Position numbers and translations under genes: made by a program
The notes under the pieces: model-generated
Told to the model about the DNA's origin: nothing
The model's input: only the letters and a program-made list of their open reading frames with translations
The model's database searches: none
Shown: in pieces, positions 45,390 to 55,352 of the stretch
Layout of the letters: each line of letters opens with the position of its first letter
How positions within the stretch are numbered: position 1 is the stretch's first letter
From: Tabrizicola piscis
GTDB taxonomy: Bacteria > Pseudomonadota > Alphaproteobacteria > Rhodobacterales > Rhodobacteraceae
Reading direction: 5' to 3'
NCBI RefSeq assembly: GCF_003940805.1
Contig: NZ_CP034328.1
Span: 1,532,001-1,596,000 of the forward strand
DNA length: 64,000 nt

Positions 45390-46060
45390 TCAGGCCGAGA
45401 CGCGCCCCACGATGTCAGCCAGCATGGCGCGGATACCGGCGATGGACCCCATCGCCGGCACCCGCTCCAGAACGGACTGGCTGTCGTAATGCGCAATCAG
45501 CGGTGCCGTCTGTGCGTGATAGGCGGTCAGCCTTTCGCGCACCGTTTCGGCGTTGTCGTCGGCCCGGCGCTTGAACGCCGTACCGCCGCATTTGTCGCAA
45601 ACCCCCGCACGGGCGGGCTGCTTGAACTCGTCATGGTAACCTTCGCCGCAGGCGGCGCAGGTGTAGCGGCCCGACACACGGGCCACCATTGCATCATCGT
45701 CAACCTCAAGGCTGACGGCGGCAGTTACCTTTTGTCCGGCCTCCGCCAGAAGCGCGTCCAGCGCCGCTGCCTGGGCAGCAGTGCGCGGAAATCCGTCAAG
45801 GATGATGCCGCGGGCCACGTCTGGCTGTGCCATGCGGTCCTTCAGGATGGCCAGCACGATGTCATCCGACACCAGTTGCCCCGCCTCCATCACCGCCTTG
45901 GCCTTGCGGCCTGCGTCAGTCCCCGCAGCAACCGCCGCGCGCAGCAGGTCGCCGGTGGACAGCTGGACCAGACCGAAATCCTCTTCCAGCATCCGGGCTT
46001 GCGTGCCCTTGCCGGCCCCGGGCGGGCCAAGCAGGATCAGGACGGGGGCGCTGAAGCCAC
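45390..46060 (-). CDS. adk: Adenylate kinase, zinc-type lid, start disturbed by one missing base
   Basis: Converts AMP plus ATP to two ADP. The P-loop LILLGPPGAGKGTQARM is encoded just after the acs stop, but no ATG, GTG or TTG lies in its frame between that stop and residue 24. A GTG at 46060-46058 would fit as MASAPPVLILL if the run of five G on the plus strand (46044-46048) were six. The lid has CAACGEGYHDEF...CDKCGG, four Cys for zinc. The frame stays open from 45992 to the stop. Its position 4 bases after acs makes sense: Acs produces AMP, which this enzyme recycles. Alternatively it starts at a rare CTG. Confidence 0.85.
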
Positions 46061-46064
46061 GCCC

Positions 46065-48026
46065 TCAGACCTTGTTCATCCGGTTGGCGATCAGATCGTC
46101 AACCACGGAAGGATCGGCCAAAGTGCTGGTATCGCCCAGCGCGCCAAAGTCGTTTTCAGCGATCTTGCGCAGGATCCGCCGCATGATCTTGCCCGAGCGT
46201 GTCTTCGGCAGACCGGGAGCCCACTGGATCAGGTCAGGCTTTGCAATCGGCCCGATCTCGGTCCGCACCCAGGCTTCCAGCTTCTTGCGCAACTCCTCGG
46301 TCGGCTCCACACCCTTCATCAGCGTGACATAGGCGTAGATGCCCTGCCCCTTGATGTCATGCGGGTAGCCCACGACTGCCGCCTCGGCCACCGCCTCATG
46401 CGCGACAAGGGCCGACTCCACCTCAGCGGTACCCATCCGGTGACCGCTGACGTTGATCACGTCATCCACCCGGCCAGTAATCCAGTAATAGCCATCCGCA
46501 TCGCGGCGGCAGCCGTCACCGGTGAAGTAGTACCCCTTGTACTGGCTGAAATAGGCCTCTTCGAACCGCTGATGGTCACCCCACAGCGTCCGCATCTGCC
46601 CCGGCCAGCTGTCGGTGATGCACAGCACACCATCCGTCTCGGTCTCGGTCTGCACCTTGGCGGTTGCGGGGTCCAGCACCTCCAGCTTCACGCCGAAGAA
46701 CGGCTTTGTCGCCGACCCCGGCTTCTGCGGGATCGCCCCGGGAAGCGGAGTAACGATGTGCCCGCCGGTTTCGGTCTGCCAGAACGTGTCGACGATCGGG
46801 CATTTCCCCTTGCCGACATGGGTGTTGTACCAGCTCCACGCCTCGGGGTTGATCGGCTCACCCACCGACCCCAGCAGCTTCAGGCTGGACACGTCGTGCT
46901 TTTCCACCCACTCCGGCCCAAGGCCCATCAGGCTGCGGATCGCAGTCGGCGCGGTGTAGAACTGGTTGACCTTGTGCTTGGCGCAAACCTCCCAGAACCG
47001 CCCGGCGTCGGGGTAGGTCGGCACGCCTTCGAACATCAGCGTCGTGGCACCGTTGGCCAGCGGGCCATAGACGATGTAGCTGTGCCCCGTCACCCAGCCC
47101 ACATCCGCCGTGCACCAGAAGACATCGCCGTCATGGTAGTCGAAGGTCAGCTGATGCGTCATCGCGGCATAGACAAGGTAGCCGCCGGTGGTATGCACCA
47201 CCCCCTTCGGCTTGCCGGTAGAACCCGAGGTGTAAAGGATGAACATCGGGTCTTCCGCACCGACCTCGACATAGGGGCAATAGGGCTTGGCCGCCGCCAT
47301 CTCCGCCGTCAGGTCGAAATCCCGGCCCTCGGTCCAGCTGGTCTGGTCGCCAGTGCGCTTGACGACCAGCACGCGAACGCGGTCATCGACATGCAGCATC
47401 GCCTTGTCGGTGTTGTCCTTCAGCCCGGTCTTCTTGCCGCCACGCGGCGCCCAGTCGGCCGTGATGACGATCTTGGCCTCCGAGTCATTGACCCGGTTGG
47501 CCAGCGCGTCGGGCGAGAAGCCCCCGAACACGATGGAATGGATCGCCCCGATCCGCGTGCAGGCCAGCATCGCATAGGCCGCCTCGGGGATCATCGGCAT
47601 GTACAGGACCACGCGGTCGCCCTTGGTCACACCATGCGCTTTCAGCACGTTGGCCAGACGGCAGGTCTGCTCCAAGAGCTGCGCATAGGTGATGTGCTGC
47701 GCCGGCTCCTTCGGATCATCGGGCTCCCAGATGATCGCAGTCTGGTTGGCGCGGGTCAGCATGTGGCGGTCGATGCAGTTGGCCGACACGTTCAGATGCC
47801 CGTCCTCAAACCACTTGATGCTGATGTTGCCCGGCGCGAATGACGTGTTCTTGACCCGCGTATAGGGCTTGATCCAGTCCACCCGCAGGCCTTCTGCGCC
47901 CCAGAACGCCTCGGGGTCGGCGATGGACGCGGCATAGCGCGCCTCATATCCGGCCGCATCGATATGCGCCTTTGCAACAAACTCGGCCGATGCCGGGTAT
48001 ACGGATTTCAGGGCCTGATCGGTCAT
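46065..48026 (-). CDS. acs: Acetate-CoA ligase (acetyl-CoA synthetase)
   Basis: 653 residues. Activates acetate with ATP to acetyl-AMP and then acetyl-CoA, releasing [22 protein letters not shown] is the nucleotide-binding P-loop, [20 protein letters not shown] the core motif, and [14 protein letters not shown] contains the C-terminal Lys that is acetylated in the family to switch it off. GGAGGAGAA precedes the ATG; the longer frame upstream is not needed. First gene of the acetate operon. Confidence 0.97.
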   Translation of the reverse strand: MTDQALKSVYPASAEFVAKAHIDAAGYEARYAASIADPEAFWGAEGLRVDWIKPYTRVKNTSFAPGNISIKWFEDGHLNVSANCIDRHMLTRANQTAIIWEPDDPKEPAQHITYAQLLEQTCRLANVLKAHGVTKGDRVVLYMPMIPEAAYAMLACTRIGAIHSIVFGGFSPDALANRVNDSEAKIVITADWAPRGGKKTGLKDNTDKAMLHVDDRVRVLVVKRTGDQTSWTEGRDFDLTAEMAAAKPYCPYVEVGAEDPMFILYTSGSTGKPKGVVHTTGGYLVYAAMTHQLTFDYHDGDVFWCTADVGWVTGHSYIVYGPLANGATTLMFEGVPTYPDAGRFWEVCAKHKVNQFYTAPTAIRSLMGLGPEWVEKHDVSSLKLLGSVGEPINPEAWSWYNTHVGKGKCPIVDTFWQTETGGHIVTPLPGAIPQKPGSATKPFFGVKLEVLDPATAKVQTETETDGVLCITDSWPGQMRTLWGDHQRFEEAYFSQYKGYYFTGDGCRRDADGYYWITGRVDDVINVSGHRMGTAEVESALVAHEAVAEAAVVGYPHDIKGQGIYAYVTLMKGVEPTEELRKKLEAWVRTEIGPIAKPDLIQWAPGLPKTRSGKIMRRILRKIAENDFGALGDTSTLADPSVVDDLIANRMNKV

Positions 48027-48141
48027 CGCGGTTCTCCTCCCCGACGGGGCCCGGCCAAGGACCCCGCGGCACCCCATTCCAACAGCGGAACGGCTCTCTC
48101 CCGCGCTGACAGTAGCACTTCGTAAAGAAAAACGTAACCCC

Positions 48142-48200
48142 CTAATTTACATGCATAATTCTGTAAATTAATTGACTTGCGAAAGGTCAATTCTGCAAAT
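48142..48200 (-). promoter_or_regulatory. Candidate acs promoter with direct and inverted repeats
   Basis: An AT-rich island 120-170 bases upstream of acs. On the minus strand TTGACC (48190-48185) and TTTACA (48167-48162) have 17-base spacing. Two near-identical 12-mers, AATTCTGTAAAT (48157-48168) and AATTCTGCAAAT (48189-48200), start 32 bases apart, three helical turns. TTTACA-N10-TGTAAA also forms an inverted repeat. The TTTGCA part resembles motifs read by short-chain fatty acyl-CoA regulators (ScfR/RamB/PccR group) that act on acetate and propionate genes. No such regulator gene is adjacent. Confidence 0.55.
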
Positions 48201-48322
48201 CCCGGAAAACTGGCCAGGGGATTGCGTTGCAAATCAACCCACTGGCCTTCACGCTGGCGTGATTGCGCGACCGGTTTTTCGTGATGCCAAAGGCCTGATG
48301 ACCCAGTCCCCGCGCGCGGGCC

Positions 48323-49996
48323 CTACCGCGATTCGTCCGGCGATTGTGTCGCATCCAGCAACTGGTCCACCGCAGCGACATCGGGCAGATAGCGGACCTC
48401 GGGGTCGCGGACGCCTTGCGCTTCCAGTTGCCGCCGCAACGCTGGGCTTAGTCCCACAAGGTAAAGCTGCCCCCCCCGCCGATGCGCCCGGGCCGCAAGC
48501 TGGTGAAAACTGCGCGCGCCGGAACTGTCGATCAACGGCACCTCCGTCATATCCAGCACAAAGGCGCGCGGCGCTTCGGCGATCCGCTCCAGCACACCGC
48601 CGATCTGGGCCGCCGCGCCAAAGAAATAAGGGCCGCGCAAATGGTAAACCACGCGGTCAGCCCGCCTTTCATCCTCACCGGGGGCCGGATCAGGCCGCGG
48701 GCTTTGCCGCATCTCGACCGATTCCGACATGCGCCGGATAAACACCAGCCCAGCCAGCGCAAAGCCGACGATGATCCCCTCGGTCAGGTCACGGAACACG
48801 ACGAGGAGGAAAGTGACCGAAACCACCATCGCATCCCCCCATGACGACCGCAGAAGCGAGGCGAACTCATGCCGCTCTGCCATCCCCCAGGCCACCACGC
48901 CCAGCACCCCGGCAAGGGCCGCCAGCGGGATATAGGCCGCCAGCGGTGCCGCAACCATCATGAAGGCCAGCAGGAACAGCGCATGCAGCATCCCCGACAC
49001 CGGCCCCCGGCTGCCCGCCCGGACGTTCGTGGCGGTCCGGGCAATGGTGCCGGTGACGCAGAACCCGCCAAAGATGGCCGACCCCATGTTGGCAAACCCC
49101 TGCGCCACCAGTTCCGCGTTGGACCGGTGCCGCGCGCCGCTCATCCCGTCAGCGACCACGGCTGACAGCAGTGATTCAATCGCCCCCAGCAGCGCGAAAC
49201 TGGCCGCCCAGGGCAGCGCCGCCTGCACCTCGGCCCAGCCAAGGCCGGGCAGCGCGGGCGTGGGCAGCATGTTGGGCAAGGCACCAAACCGTGTGCCGAT
49301 GGTCCCCACCTCCAGCCCCAGCACCGCCACAACGACCGAGGCGACCGTCACCGCAATCAGCATCCCCGGCCAATGCGGCCTCACCTTGCGGAACCCCAGG
49401 ATCAGCCCCGCCGTCAGCGCCGCCACCGCCACGGCGGCGGGCGTCACCGTTTCCCGCGCCTCCCACAAGGCGTGCAGCTTTTCGAACACCTCGCCCGGCT
49501 CGGCCCCGGGCAGGGTCAGCCCGAACATCTCGCGCAGCTGGCTGGCGAAGATGATGACCGCGATCCCGGCGGTGAAGCCCACGGTCACCGGATAGGGGAT
49601 ATAGCGGATGTAAGTCCCGAACCGCAGCGCCCCCGCCGCGATCAGGAACAGGCCCGACAGGAAGGTCGCAAGGATCAACCCCTCCAGCCCCACGGCCATC
49701 ACGCAGGCCGCGACCAGCACGATGAACGCCCCCGCAGGCCCCCCCACCTGATACCGCGACCCGCCGAGGGCACTGACAAGAAAGCCCCCCACAATCGCCG
49801 TGTATAGCCCACGCTCGGGTCCGACGCCGCTGGCAATGGCAATCGCCATCGACAAGGGCAGCGCCACGATGGCCACCGTCAGCCCGGCCAGCGCATCGGC
49901 CTTCAGATCGCCAAGGCCATAGCCTTCACGCCAGACAGTCAGGATCTTCGGCAGAAAGTCGGTCAGGCCATTGTGACGCTGCGGCGTGTCGGTCAT
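48323..49996 (-). CDS. SulP-family anion transporter with STAS domain
   Basis: 557 residues: an SLC26/SulP membrane domain of about 12-14 helices (ADALAGLTVAIVALPLSMAIA near the start, GARHRSNAELVAQGFANMGS in the middle) and a cytoplasmic STAS domain (about 440-550) with FVLDMTEVPLIDSSGARSF. SulP proteins carry sulfate, bicarbonate or other anions with Na or H. The start is ATG of MTDTPQRHN; a longer open frame upstream is not supported. The acs gene is on the same strand but 296 bases away with its own promoter. Confidence 0.92.
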   Translation of the reverse strand: MTDTPQRHNGLTDFLPKILTVWREGYGLGDLKADALAGLTVAIVALPLSMAIAIASGVGPERGLYTAIVGGFLVSALGGSRYQVGGPAGAFIVLVAACVMAVGLEGLILATFLSGLFLIAAGALRFGTYIRYIPYPVTVGFTAGIAVIIFASQLREMFGLTLPGAEPGEVFEKLHALWEARETVTPAAVAVAALTAGLILGFRKVRPHWPGMLIAVTVASVVVAVLGLEVGTIGTRFGALPNMLPTPALPGLGWAEVQAALPWAASFALLGAIESLLSAVVADGMSGARHRSNAELVAQGFANMGSAIFGGFCVTGTIARTATNVRAGSRGPVSGMLHALFLLAFMMVAAPLAAYIPLAALAGVLGVVAWGMAERHEFASLLRSSWGDAMVVSVTFLLVVFRDLTEGIIVGFALAGLVFIRRMSESVEMRQSPRPDPAPGEDERRADRVVYHLRGPYFFGAAAQIGGVLERIAEAPRAFVLDMTEVPLIDSSGARSFHQLAARAHRRGGQLYLVGLSPALRRQLEAQGVRDPEVRYLPDVAAVDQLLDATQSPDESR

Positions 49997-50098
49997 GATG
50001 CGATCCAGCAAGGGATTTCCGGCCAGTAATCGCTGGCATGTCAGTCTGAATGGCGTCAGATGACGCCCCCAAACCCCCACTGTCAATCGCGATGACCC

Positions 50099-50581
50099 AT
50101 GAGCACCAGACCAGACCCCGTCCAGCCCGCCGATGCCGCTGCCCTTGCCCTGACGCGCGACCTTCTGGCCCTTTGCCATGCCGCCTTGGCCTGGACCGAC
50201 CCGGACAGTGGCACCCCCGGCATCAGCCGCATCAGCTTTGCCCGTGACGCCGACGCCGGGCTGCTGACCCTGATCTCGGGCCTTGCCCCGCATTTCCGCG
50301 CGCTGCGGACCCATCCCGCTTGCGCGCTGATGCTGGGTGAGGTGGGGGAAAAGGGCGACCCCCTGACTCACCCGCGCCTGATGATCCAGGCCCGCGCCGC
50401 CTTTGTCGCCCCGGATGATCCCGCCCGGCCGGGAATGCGGGACCGCTGGCTGCAGCGAAACCCCAAGGCCACGGTCTACATCGACCTGCCGGATTTTGCC
50501 TTTGTCCGGCTCACTCCCGTGGCCGCCCTGCTGAACGGCGGCTTTGGCCGCGCGCACCGGATTGATCCGGCCGACCTTTGA
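50099..50581 (+). CDS. HugZ-like/pyridoxamine 5'-phosphate oxidase-fold protein
   Basis: 160 residues with a split-barrel flavin-binding fold: SRISFARDADAGLLTLISGL and LAPHFRALRTHPACALMLGE are typical of the HugZ-like branch, followed by a second strand block with PRLMIQARAAF. Members bind FMN or haem; a heme-degradation role is known for some HugZ proteins, but this protein lacks the C-terminal DUF2470 domain. Function is thus uncertain. A strong hairpin follows. Confidence 0.8.
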   Translation: MSTRPDPVQPADAAALALTRDLLALCHAALAWTDPDSGTPGISRISFARDADAGLLTLISGLAPHFRALRTHPACALMLGEVGEKGDPLTHPRLMIQARAAFVAPDDPARPGMRDRWLQRNPKATVYIDLPDFAFVRLTPVAALLNGGFGRAHRIDPADL

Positions 50582-50585
50582 CGCA

Positions 50586-50613
50586 AAAGGGCGGACCCAC
50601 GGGACCGCCCTTT
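50586..50613. terminator. Bidirectional terminator hairpin
   Basis: AAAGGGCGG (50586-50594) pairs with CCGCCCTTT (50605-50613), with an A/A mismatch and an inner CCC/GGG. It separates the HugZ-like gene from the convergent beta-helix gene, with T on one side and A on the other, as expected for a two-way terminator. Confidence 0.75.
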
Positions 50614-50642
50614 CCACCTGCGTCCACCCTGATCGCTGCGGC

Positions 50643-52928
50643 CTAGGGCTGATCCATCCGCATCCGCACCGTGACCTTGCCGCGCACCGCCTCGCCCCAG
50701 CGCAATTGCGCCTCGTTGCCCTGGCCCCCCGTGCCCGGCTGCGCATTCGGGAACGGATAGCGCGCCGTGCCCCCCGCCGTGGTGATCGGGCCCTCGGGCA
50801 CCACCGATTCCACCATGCGCACCCGCCCGCCAAACGGGATCAGCGTGGTCGCGCTCACGTTCCAGGTATCCGCCGCCGTGTTCTGGGTATGCGCCACGAT
50901 GACCGGGTTCATGATCGTCTGGGACACCTGATTGTAGCTGTTGCCCTCAACCTGCACGTTCCGGGTCCGCGTGAAATCCAGCGTCGCAATCGATGTATCC
51001 AGCAGCTCCACCCGGTCGACCACGGCGTTGAACACCCGGAAACTGTTGCCCGTCATGGAAAACCCGTTCAGGAAATGCCCCGGCCCATAGGGCTTGACCA
51101 CAATCCAGCGAAACGCCGATGACGTGTTCGACGCGATGAACACGTTGCCCACGATGTTCAGACCCCCGAACGAAAACTCGTTGTTGAACTCCGGCGTCGG
51201 GTCATGCTCGTTGCCCCATTCGATAAAGCAATTGTCGATGTAGTTGCCGGTGACCACGGTCGACACGTTGGTCTGCGTCAGGATCAGCCCGGCGCGGCGC
51301 ACCCCCGCCACCTCGCTGTCGCCCTGAAAGAAGTGGTTGGCGTGGATCAGGTGCCCGGTGCCGTTCACCACCGCGAAATGCGCAAACCGCACGATGCGGT
51401 TGTTGCGCAGCTTCACGTCATTGGCCTGTACGTTCATCGCAATCGTCGTGCGGTCGGCGGCCGGGATCGACTGTTCATTCGACAGGAACTGGCACATGTC
51501 GACGAACATCCCCTGACACCCCGACCCGGTCGAGGTGATCGCCCGGTCGACTGGCCGGTTGAACGTGCAGGACATGAACCGCTGGGTCGACCCCGACAGG
51601 GGCAGCAGCACCCCCGAACAATTGCCGACACAGTTGAATTCCATGTCCTCGAATTCGAACCGCGACAGCTGGTCGAAACCGCCGAAATCCAGCAAGTATT
51701 TGAACCGCCGGAACGTATAGGGCCGCGTGCCCACCGCCCCCCACAACGGCTGGCTCAGCTCGACCGTGCCCGCTGCGATGTTCTTGGACCGGACATAAAC
51801 CTCACGCCCGACCCCGGTGCCAATGACCAGCGCACCGACCGGCACATTGGCCACGTTCGCCACGCCCGTCAGCGTGGTTGGCGCCGCGATGGAATAGGTC
51901 GCGACCGACGTCACCTCCTCCGTCGCCCAGGCCGGCCCCCCTACCGCGTTCAGCTGCCCGTTGCGGATCACCCGGCGGGTGGAGAAGTTGGTCAACCCGC
52001 TCAGCGCGGCCACGTCGATCGGCTCGCTCAGGTCCACCCGGCGGCCTGACAGGTCCAGCGTCACATGGTCGGTGAAATAGAACAGCGCCTGCAAGGCGCG
52101 GCGAAAGCCTTCGATCTCGGTCCCAAAGGCCTGACCGTAGCTGTCCAGATCAAAGTTGCGCGTCAGGGTCAGCTTGCGGTTCGCGGGCATCGACAGCGTG
52201 CCTTCAAACCGGATGCGGTTGTTGATCGTGACATCGCTGTTCAGCCGGAACACCCCCGACGGCACCAGAACCTCACGCCCCTGCGCATCAGCGTCCGCCG
52301 CCAGAAACGACACCGTGTCATCCGTTGTGCCATTGCCCAGCGCGCCATAGTCGCGCACATCGACCCAGTCCATCAGCTTGCGGATGAAGATGTTGGTCAC
52401 ATCCTCGACCACGATATCGTCGATCCGCACGATGCCGCCATTCGCTCCGGTCAGATCAAGACCGACATGGGCATAGACAGGCACAGTCCCCCAGGGCAGA
52501 TCGACGCCCTGCCGCGACCCGCGCGCGATGATGGCGCTGACCGTCACCACCTCGCCATAGGTCGTCAGCGCCACGGCAGGCCCCGCCTGCACCACCGCCG
52601 CGACATTCGCGCCGCCAATGTCCCCCGCCCATGCCGCAATGCGGACCGAGGGCAAGTTGCCCGCCACCGCCTTCACCCGCACTGTCACCCGCAGATAAAG
52701 CCCCGCCTGAATCGGCGTCTGAGCAAAGGACCGCAGCTTTTGCGCGGCCTCGGTCTTCTGCAGCTCCAGACAGCCTGCGAAATCCTGATCGTTGGACACC
52801 AGCGCCGCATTCGCCTGCCCCTGATACGACCCCGACCCCGGCGTCCCATCCCCGCGCGACCACAGGTTCAAGCCGGCCGAGAACGGCGGCGGCATCAGGA
52901 CCAGCCCGTCGGTGATTGCCTTGTTCAT
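50643..52928 (-). CDS. Large right-handed beta-helix protein (pectate-lyase-3/GH28-related)
   Basis: 761 residues. Residues 1-180 form a carbohydrate-binding-like jelly roll (FSAGLNLWSRGDG...), then DVRDYGALGNGTTDDT (about 190-205) marks the start of a pectate-lyase-3 type beta-helix with many NNRI/GNxF/NVQVEGN turns. The C-terminal 80 residues are a separate beta domain. There is no signal peptide, so export would need another route such as type I secretion. The fold is used by polysaccharide lyases, phage tail spikes and capsule depolymerases. No catalytic triad can be named. The gene stands alone, with no phage genes nearby. Confidence 0.75.
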   Translation of the reverse strand: MNKAITDGLVLMPPPFSAGLNLWSRGDGTPGSGSYQGQANAALVSNDQDFAGCLELQKTEAAQKLRSFAQTPIQAGLYLRVTVRVKAVAGNLPSVRIAAWAGDIGGANVAAVVQAGPAVALTTYGEVVTVSAIIARGSRQGVDLPWGTVPVYAHVGLDLTGANGGIVRIDDIVVEDVTNIFIRKLMDWVDVRDYGALGNGTTDDTVSFLAADADAQGREVLVPSGVFRLNSDVTINNRIRFEGTLSMPANRKLTLTRNFDLDSYGQAFGTEIEGFRRALQALFYFTDHVTLDLSGRRVDLSEPIDVAALSGLTNFSTRRVIRNGQLNAVGGPAWATEEVTSVATYSIAAPTTLTGVANVANVPVGALVIGTGVGREVYVRSKNIAAGTVELSQPLWGAVGTRPYTFRRFKYLLDFGGFDQLSRFEFEDMEFNCVGNCSGVLLPLSGSTQRFMSCTFNRPVDRAITSTGSGCQGMFVDMCQFLSNEQSIPAADRTTIAMNVQANDVKLRNNRIVRFAHFAVVNGTGHLIHANHFFQGDSEVAGVRRAGLILTQTNVSTVVTGNYIDNCFIEWGNEHDPTPEFNNEFSFGGLNIVGNVFIASNTSSAFRWIVVKPYGPGHFLNGFSMTGNSFRVFNAVVDRVELLDTSIATLDFTRTRNVQVEGNSYNQVSQTIMNPVIVAHTQNTAADTWNVSATTLIPFGGRVRMVESVVPEGPITTAGGTARYPFPNAQPGTGGQGNEAQLRWGEAVRGKVTVRMRMDQP

Positions 52929-53121
52929 GTGAAAGTACCCTCGCTTCGCGCCATTGCCAGCGGCGGCGCGGAGGGGATCAGATCCCGGAACCGTGCCGCC
53001 AAGGCCAAGACGGGTAGCAAGGAAGGGTTAACCCGATCTCAGACTGCCGCACGCCCTGCCCACAGGTCGCGCAACAGTCTCAAACCATGCCGACAGACAC
53101 GCCATGAACGAAAGGGCACTT

Positions 53122-53150
53122 CCCTCCCCCCTCGTGGGGGAGGGAGAGGG
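53122..53150. repeat. 29-base palindromic repeat, copy 2
   Basis: Identical over 29 bases to 31436-31464; the similarity extends a few bases (GGAGGGGG versus GTGGGGG after the repeat). It lies in the non-coding space upstream of the beta-helix gene and 44 bases from the DUF4864 stop. Confidence 0.75.
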
Positions 53151-53193
53151 TGGGGGGGCGGCCAAGCAAACGAAAGGCCGTCAGGCCAAAGGC

Positions 53194-53595
53194 TCAGACA
53201 CCCACATCCGGCGCCGGCAGCAGCTGAACCGCGTTGATCTGCCAGCCCTCCGGCGTCTCGATCATCATGTAGTCCAGAAACCAGGCGGCACCGGCCTGAT
53301 CGACCACCCGCACCCGCTGCCAGAGGTTGCCCGCCACTTCGCGCAGCTCCCCCATCTCGACCGTGGCCGGTCGGTAGACCATAGGATAGCCATTCTTGAC
53401 CATCGCGCCGAAATTCTCGGCCGTGCCGAAAATGCCCTTGATGTTGGGGCTGGCGAAACTGAAGGCAGTGGCGAAATCATCGACCAAAAAGGCGTTGATC
53501 TGGCTTTGGATCGTGTTCTGGATCGGCGTTTCCTGTGCGGCGACAGGCAAGGCCAGAAAAGCGGCGGTCAGCAGTCCATATAGGCCATTGCGCAT
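53194..53595 (-). CDS. Secreted DUF4864 protein
   Basis: 133 residues. A signal peptide (MRNGLYGLLTAAFLALPVAA-Q) is followed by IQNTIQSQINAFLVDDFATAF, a hallmark of DUF4864, and a C-terminal domain with WFLDYMMIETPEGWQI. The fold is NTF2-like by pattern. Function of the family is unknown; it is common in Rhodobacteraceae as a periplasmic protein. Confidence 0.85.
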   Translation of the reverse strand: MRNGLYGLLTAAFLALPVAAQETPIQNTIQSQINAFLVDDFATAFSFASPNIKGIFGTAENFGAMVKNGYPMVYRPATVEMGELREVAGNLWQRVRVVDQAGAAWFLDYMMIETPEGWQINAVQLLPAPDVGV

Positions 53596-53661
53596 GGGCG
53601 TGGCTCCCGGTCATGACGTCCCCGAAAGGATGGTAGACCGGGGCCGCCCTGCGTCAATCTT

Positions 53662-55242
53662 TCACGCCACAAACGCGCCCTGCAGCGCCCGCTCCATCAG
53701 CGCCACGGTTTCGTCCACCCCGTAAAGCGCGATGAACCCGCCAAACCGCGGCCCGTCCGATGCGCCCAGCAGCACCTCATAAAGCGCCTTGAACCAGTCG
53801 CGCAGCGGCTCGAACCCGTGCTCCTTGCCCACGGCAAAGACCATGGACTGCAACGCCTCGTCATCGGTCGGCCCGTCCCAGACCCGCAGCCGCGCCACCA
53901 GATCCTCCATCGCCGCCCGCTCCTTCGCGTCCGGCAGCCGGAAGACCCGCGTCGGCGCGATCTTGTCGGCAAAGTAGCGCACCGCATATCCCGCCGCCGC
54001 GTCCAGATCAGGATGCGTCTCCGGGCTCGCGTCTGGAGCATAGCGCTTCAGGAACTTCCACAGCGCCCCCGCATCCTTGGCCCCCGACACGCTGGCAAGG
54101 TTCAGAAGCATCCCGAAGCTGACCACCATCTTCGAAACCGGCGGCTGGCCGTTGTGAATATGCCAGACCGGGTTGTTCACCTGCAGGTCCAACGGCTGAT
54201 CGACAAACGCCCGCAGCTGCTGGTGATATTCATCCACCGCCCGCGGGATCACATCGAAATGCATCCGCTTGGCCGTCTTGGGCTTTTGGTACATGAAATA
54301 CGACAGGCTTTCCGTGGCCGCATAGGTCAGCCATTCGTCAATCGTCAGCCCATTGCCCTTCGACTTCGAAATCTTCTGCCCCTGATCGTCCAAAAACAGC
54401 TCATAGGTCATATGGTTCGGCTTGCGCCCGCCCAGCACCTCACAGATCCCGTCATAGATCGGCGTGTTCGTGCTGTGGTCCTTCCCATACATCTCGAAGT
54501 CCACATCCAGCGCCGCCCAGCGCGCGCCGAAATCCGGCTTCCACTGCAGCTTCACATGCCCGCCGGTGACCGGCAGCGTCCACTCGCGGCCCGCCTCATC
54601 GTCAAAGGTGATCGTGCCATCCTTGGCGTTCACCTCCTTCATCGGCACATAAAGCACCCGCCCGGTTTCCGGATGGATCGGCAGGAAGCAGGAGTAGGTC
54701 TGCTGGCGCTCCTCGCGCAAGGACGCCAGCATGATCCCCATGATCGCATCATAGCGCTCCGCACAGCGGCGCAGCGTGTCATCAAACCGGCCGCTCTTGT
54801 AGAACTCGGTCGCGCTGATGAACTCATACTCGAACCCGAACGTATCCAGAAACCGCCGCAGCATCGCGTTGTTATGATGCCCGAAACTCTCGAACTCGCC
54901 ATAGGGGTCCGGCACGCTCGTCAACGGCATCTGCATGTACTGCCGCAACATCTCTTGCTGCGGCACGTTCTCAGGCACCTTCCGCATCCCGTCCACGTCA
55001 TCCGAGAAACAGATCAGCCGGGTCGGGATGTCGCTGATGATCTCGAACGCCCGCCGGATCATCGTCGTCCGCGCCACCTCGCCGAACGTGCCAATGTGGG
55101 GCAAACCCGACGGCCCATACCCCGTCTCGAACAGCACATACCCCTTGGCCGGGTCCTTCCCGCCATAGCGTTTCAACACCGCGCGTGCCTCTTCGAACGG
55201 CCAGGCCTTCGAATTCATCGCCGCATCGCGCAGGGACACCAT
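53662..55242 (-). CDS. lysK: Lysyl-tRNA synthetase, class I
   Basis: 526 residues. The class I type of LysRS, found in many alphaproteobacteria, archaea and spirochaetes. The HIGH motif appears as [13 protein letters not shown] (about 50-62) and KMSKS as ISKSKGNG (about 290). GGAGA lies 7 bases before the ATG used; the frame remains open upstream without homology. No class II LysRS is visible in this window. Confidence 0.95.
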   Translation of the reverse strand: MVSLRDAAMNSKAWPFEEARAVLKRYGGKDPAKGYVLFETGYGPSGLPHIGTFGEVARTTMIRRAFEIISDIPTRLICFSDDVDGMRKVPENVPQQEMLRQYMQMPLTSVPDPYGEFESFGHHNNAMLRRFLDTFGFEYEFISATEFYKSGRFDDTLRRCAERYDAIMGIMLASLREERQQTYSCFLPIHPETGRVLYVPMKEVNAKDGTITFDDEAGREWTLPVTGGHVKLQWKPDFGARWAALDVDFEMYGKDHSTNTPIYDGICEVLGGRKPNHMTYELFLDDQGQKISKSKGNGLTIDEWLTYAATESLSYFMYQKPKTAKRMHFDVIPRAVDEYHQQLRAFVDQPLDLQVNNPVWHIHNGQPPVSKMVVSFGMLLNLASVSGAKDAGALWKFLKRYAPDASPETHPDLDAAAGYAVRYFADKIAPTRVFRLPDAKERAAMEDLVARLRVWDGPTDDEALQSMVFAVGKEHGFEPLRDWFKALYEVLLGASDGPRFGGFIALYGVDETVALMERALQGAFVA

Positions 55243-55352
55243 AGTAAACTCTCCTGAAACGCCCGTGACACTGTGCCCCGGGGCCTGCCGTCCTCTATTG
55301 CCCCCCGCCCCCCCCGTCAATAATCTGCCGCCAACGCCGATAGGAGCCCCCG

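Noticed and set aside
45327..47843. Plus-strand open frame of 838 codons opposite adk and acs
   Set aside because: Antisense shadow of acs and adk. The minus-strand proteins have unmistakable motifs.
48172..48197. Plus-strand promoter reading away from acs (TTGACT at 48172)
   Set aside because: No plus-strand gene follows for almost 2 kb, and the minus-strand boxes fit acs better.
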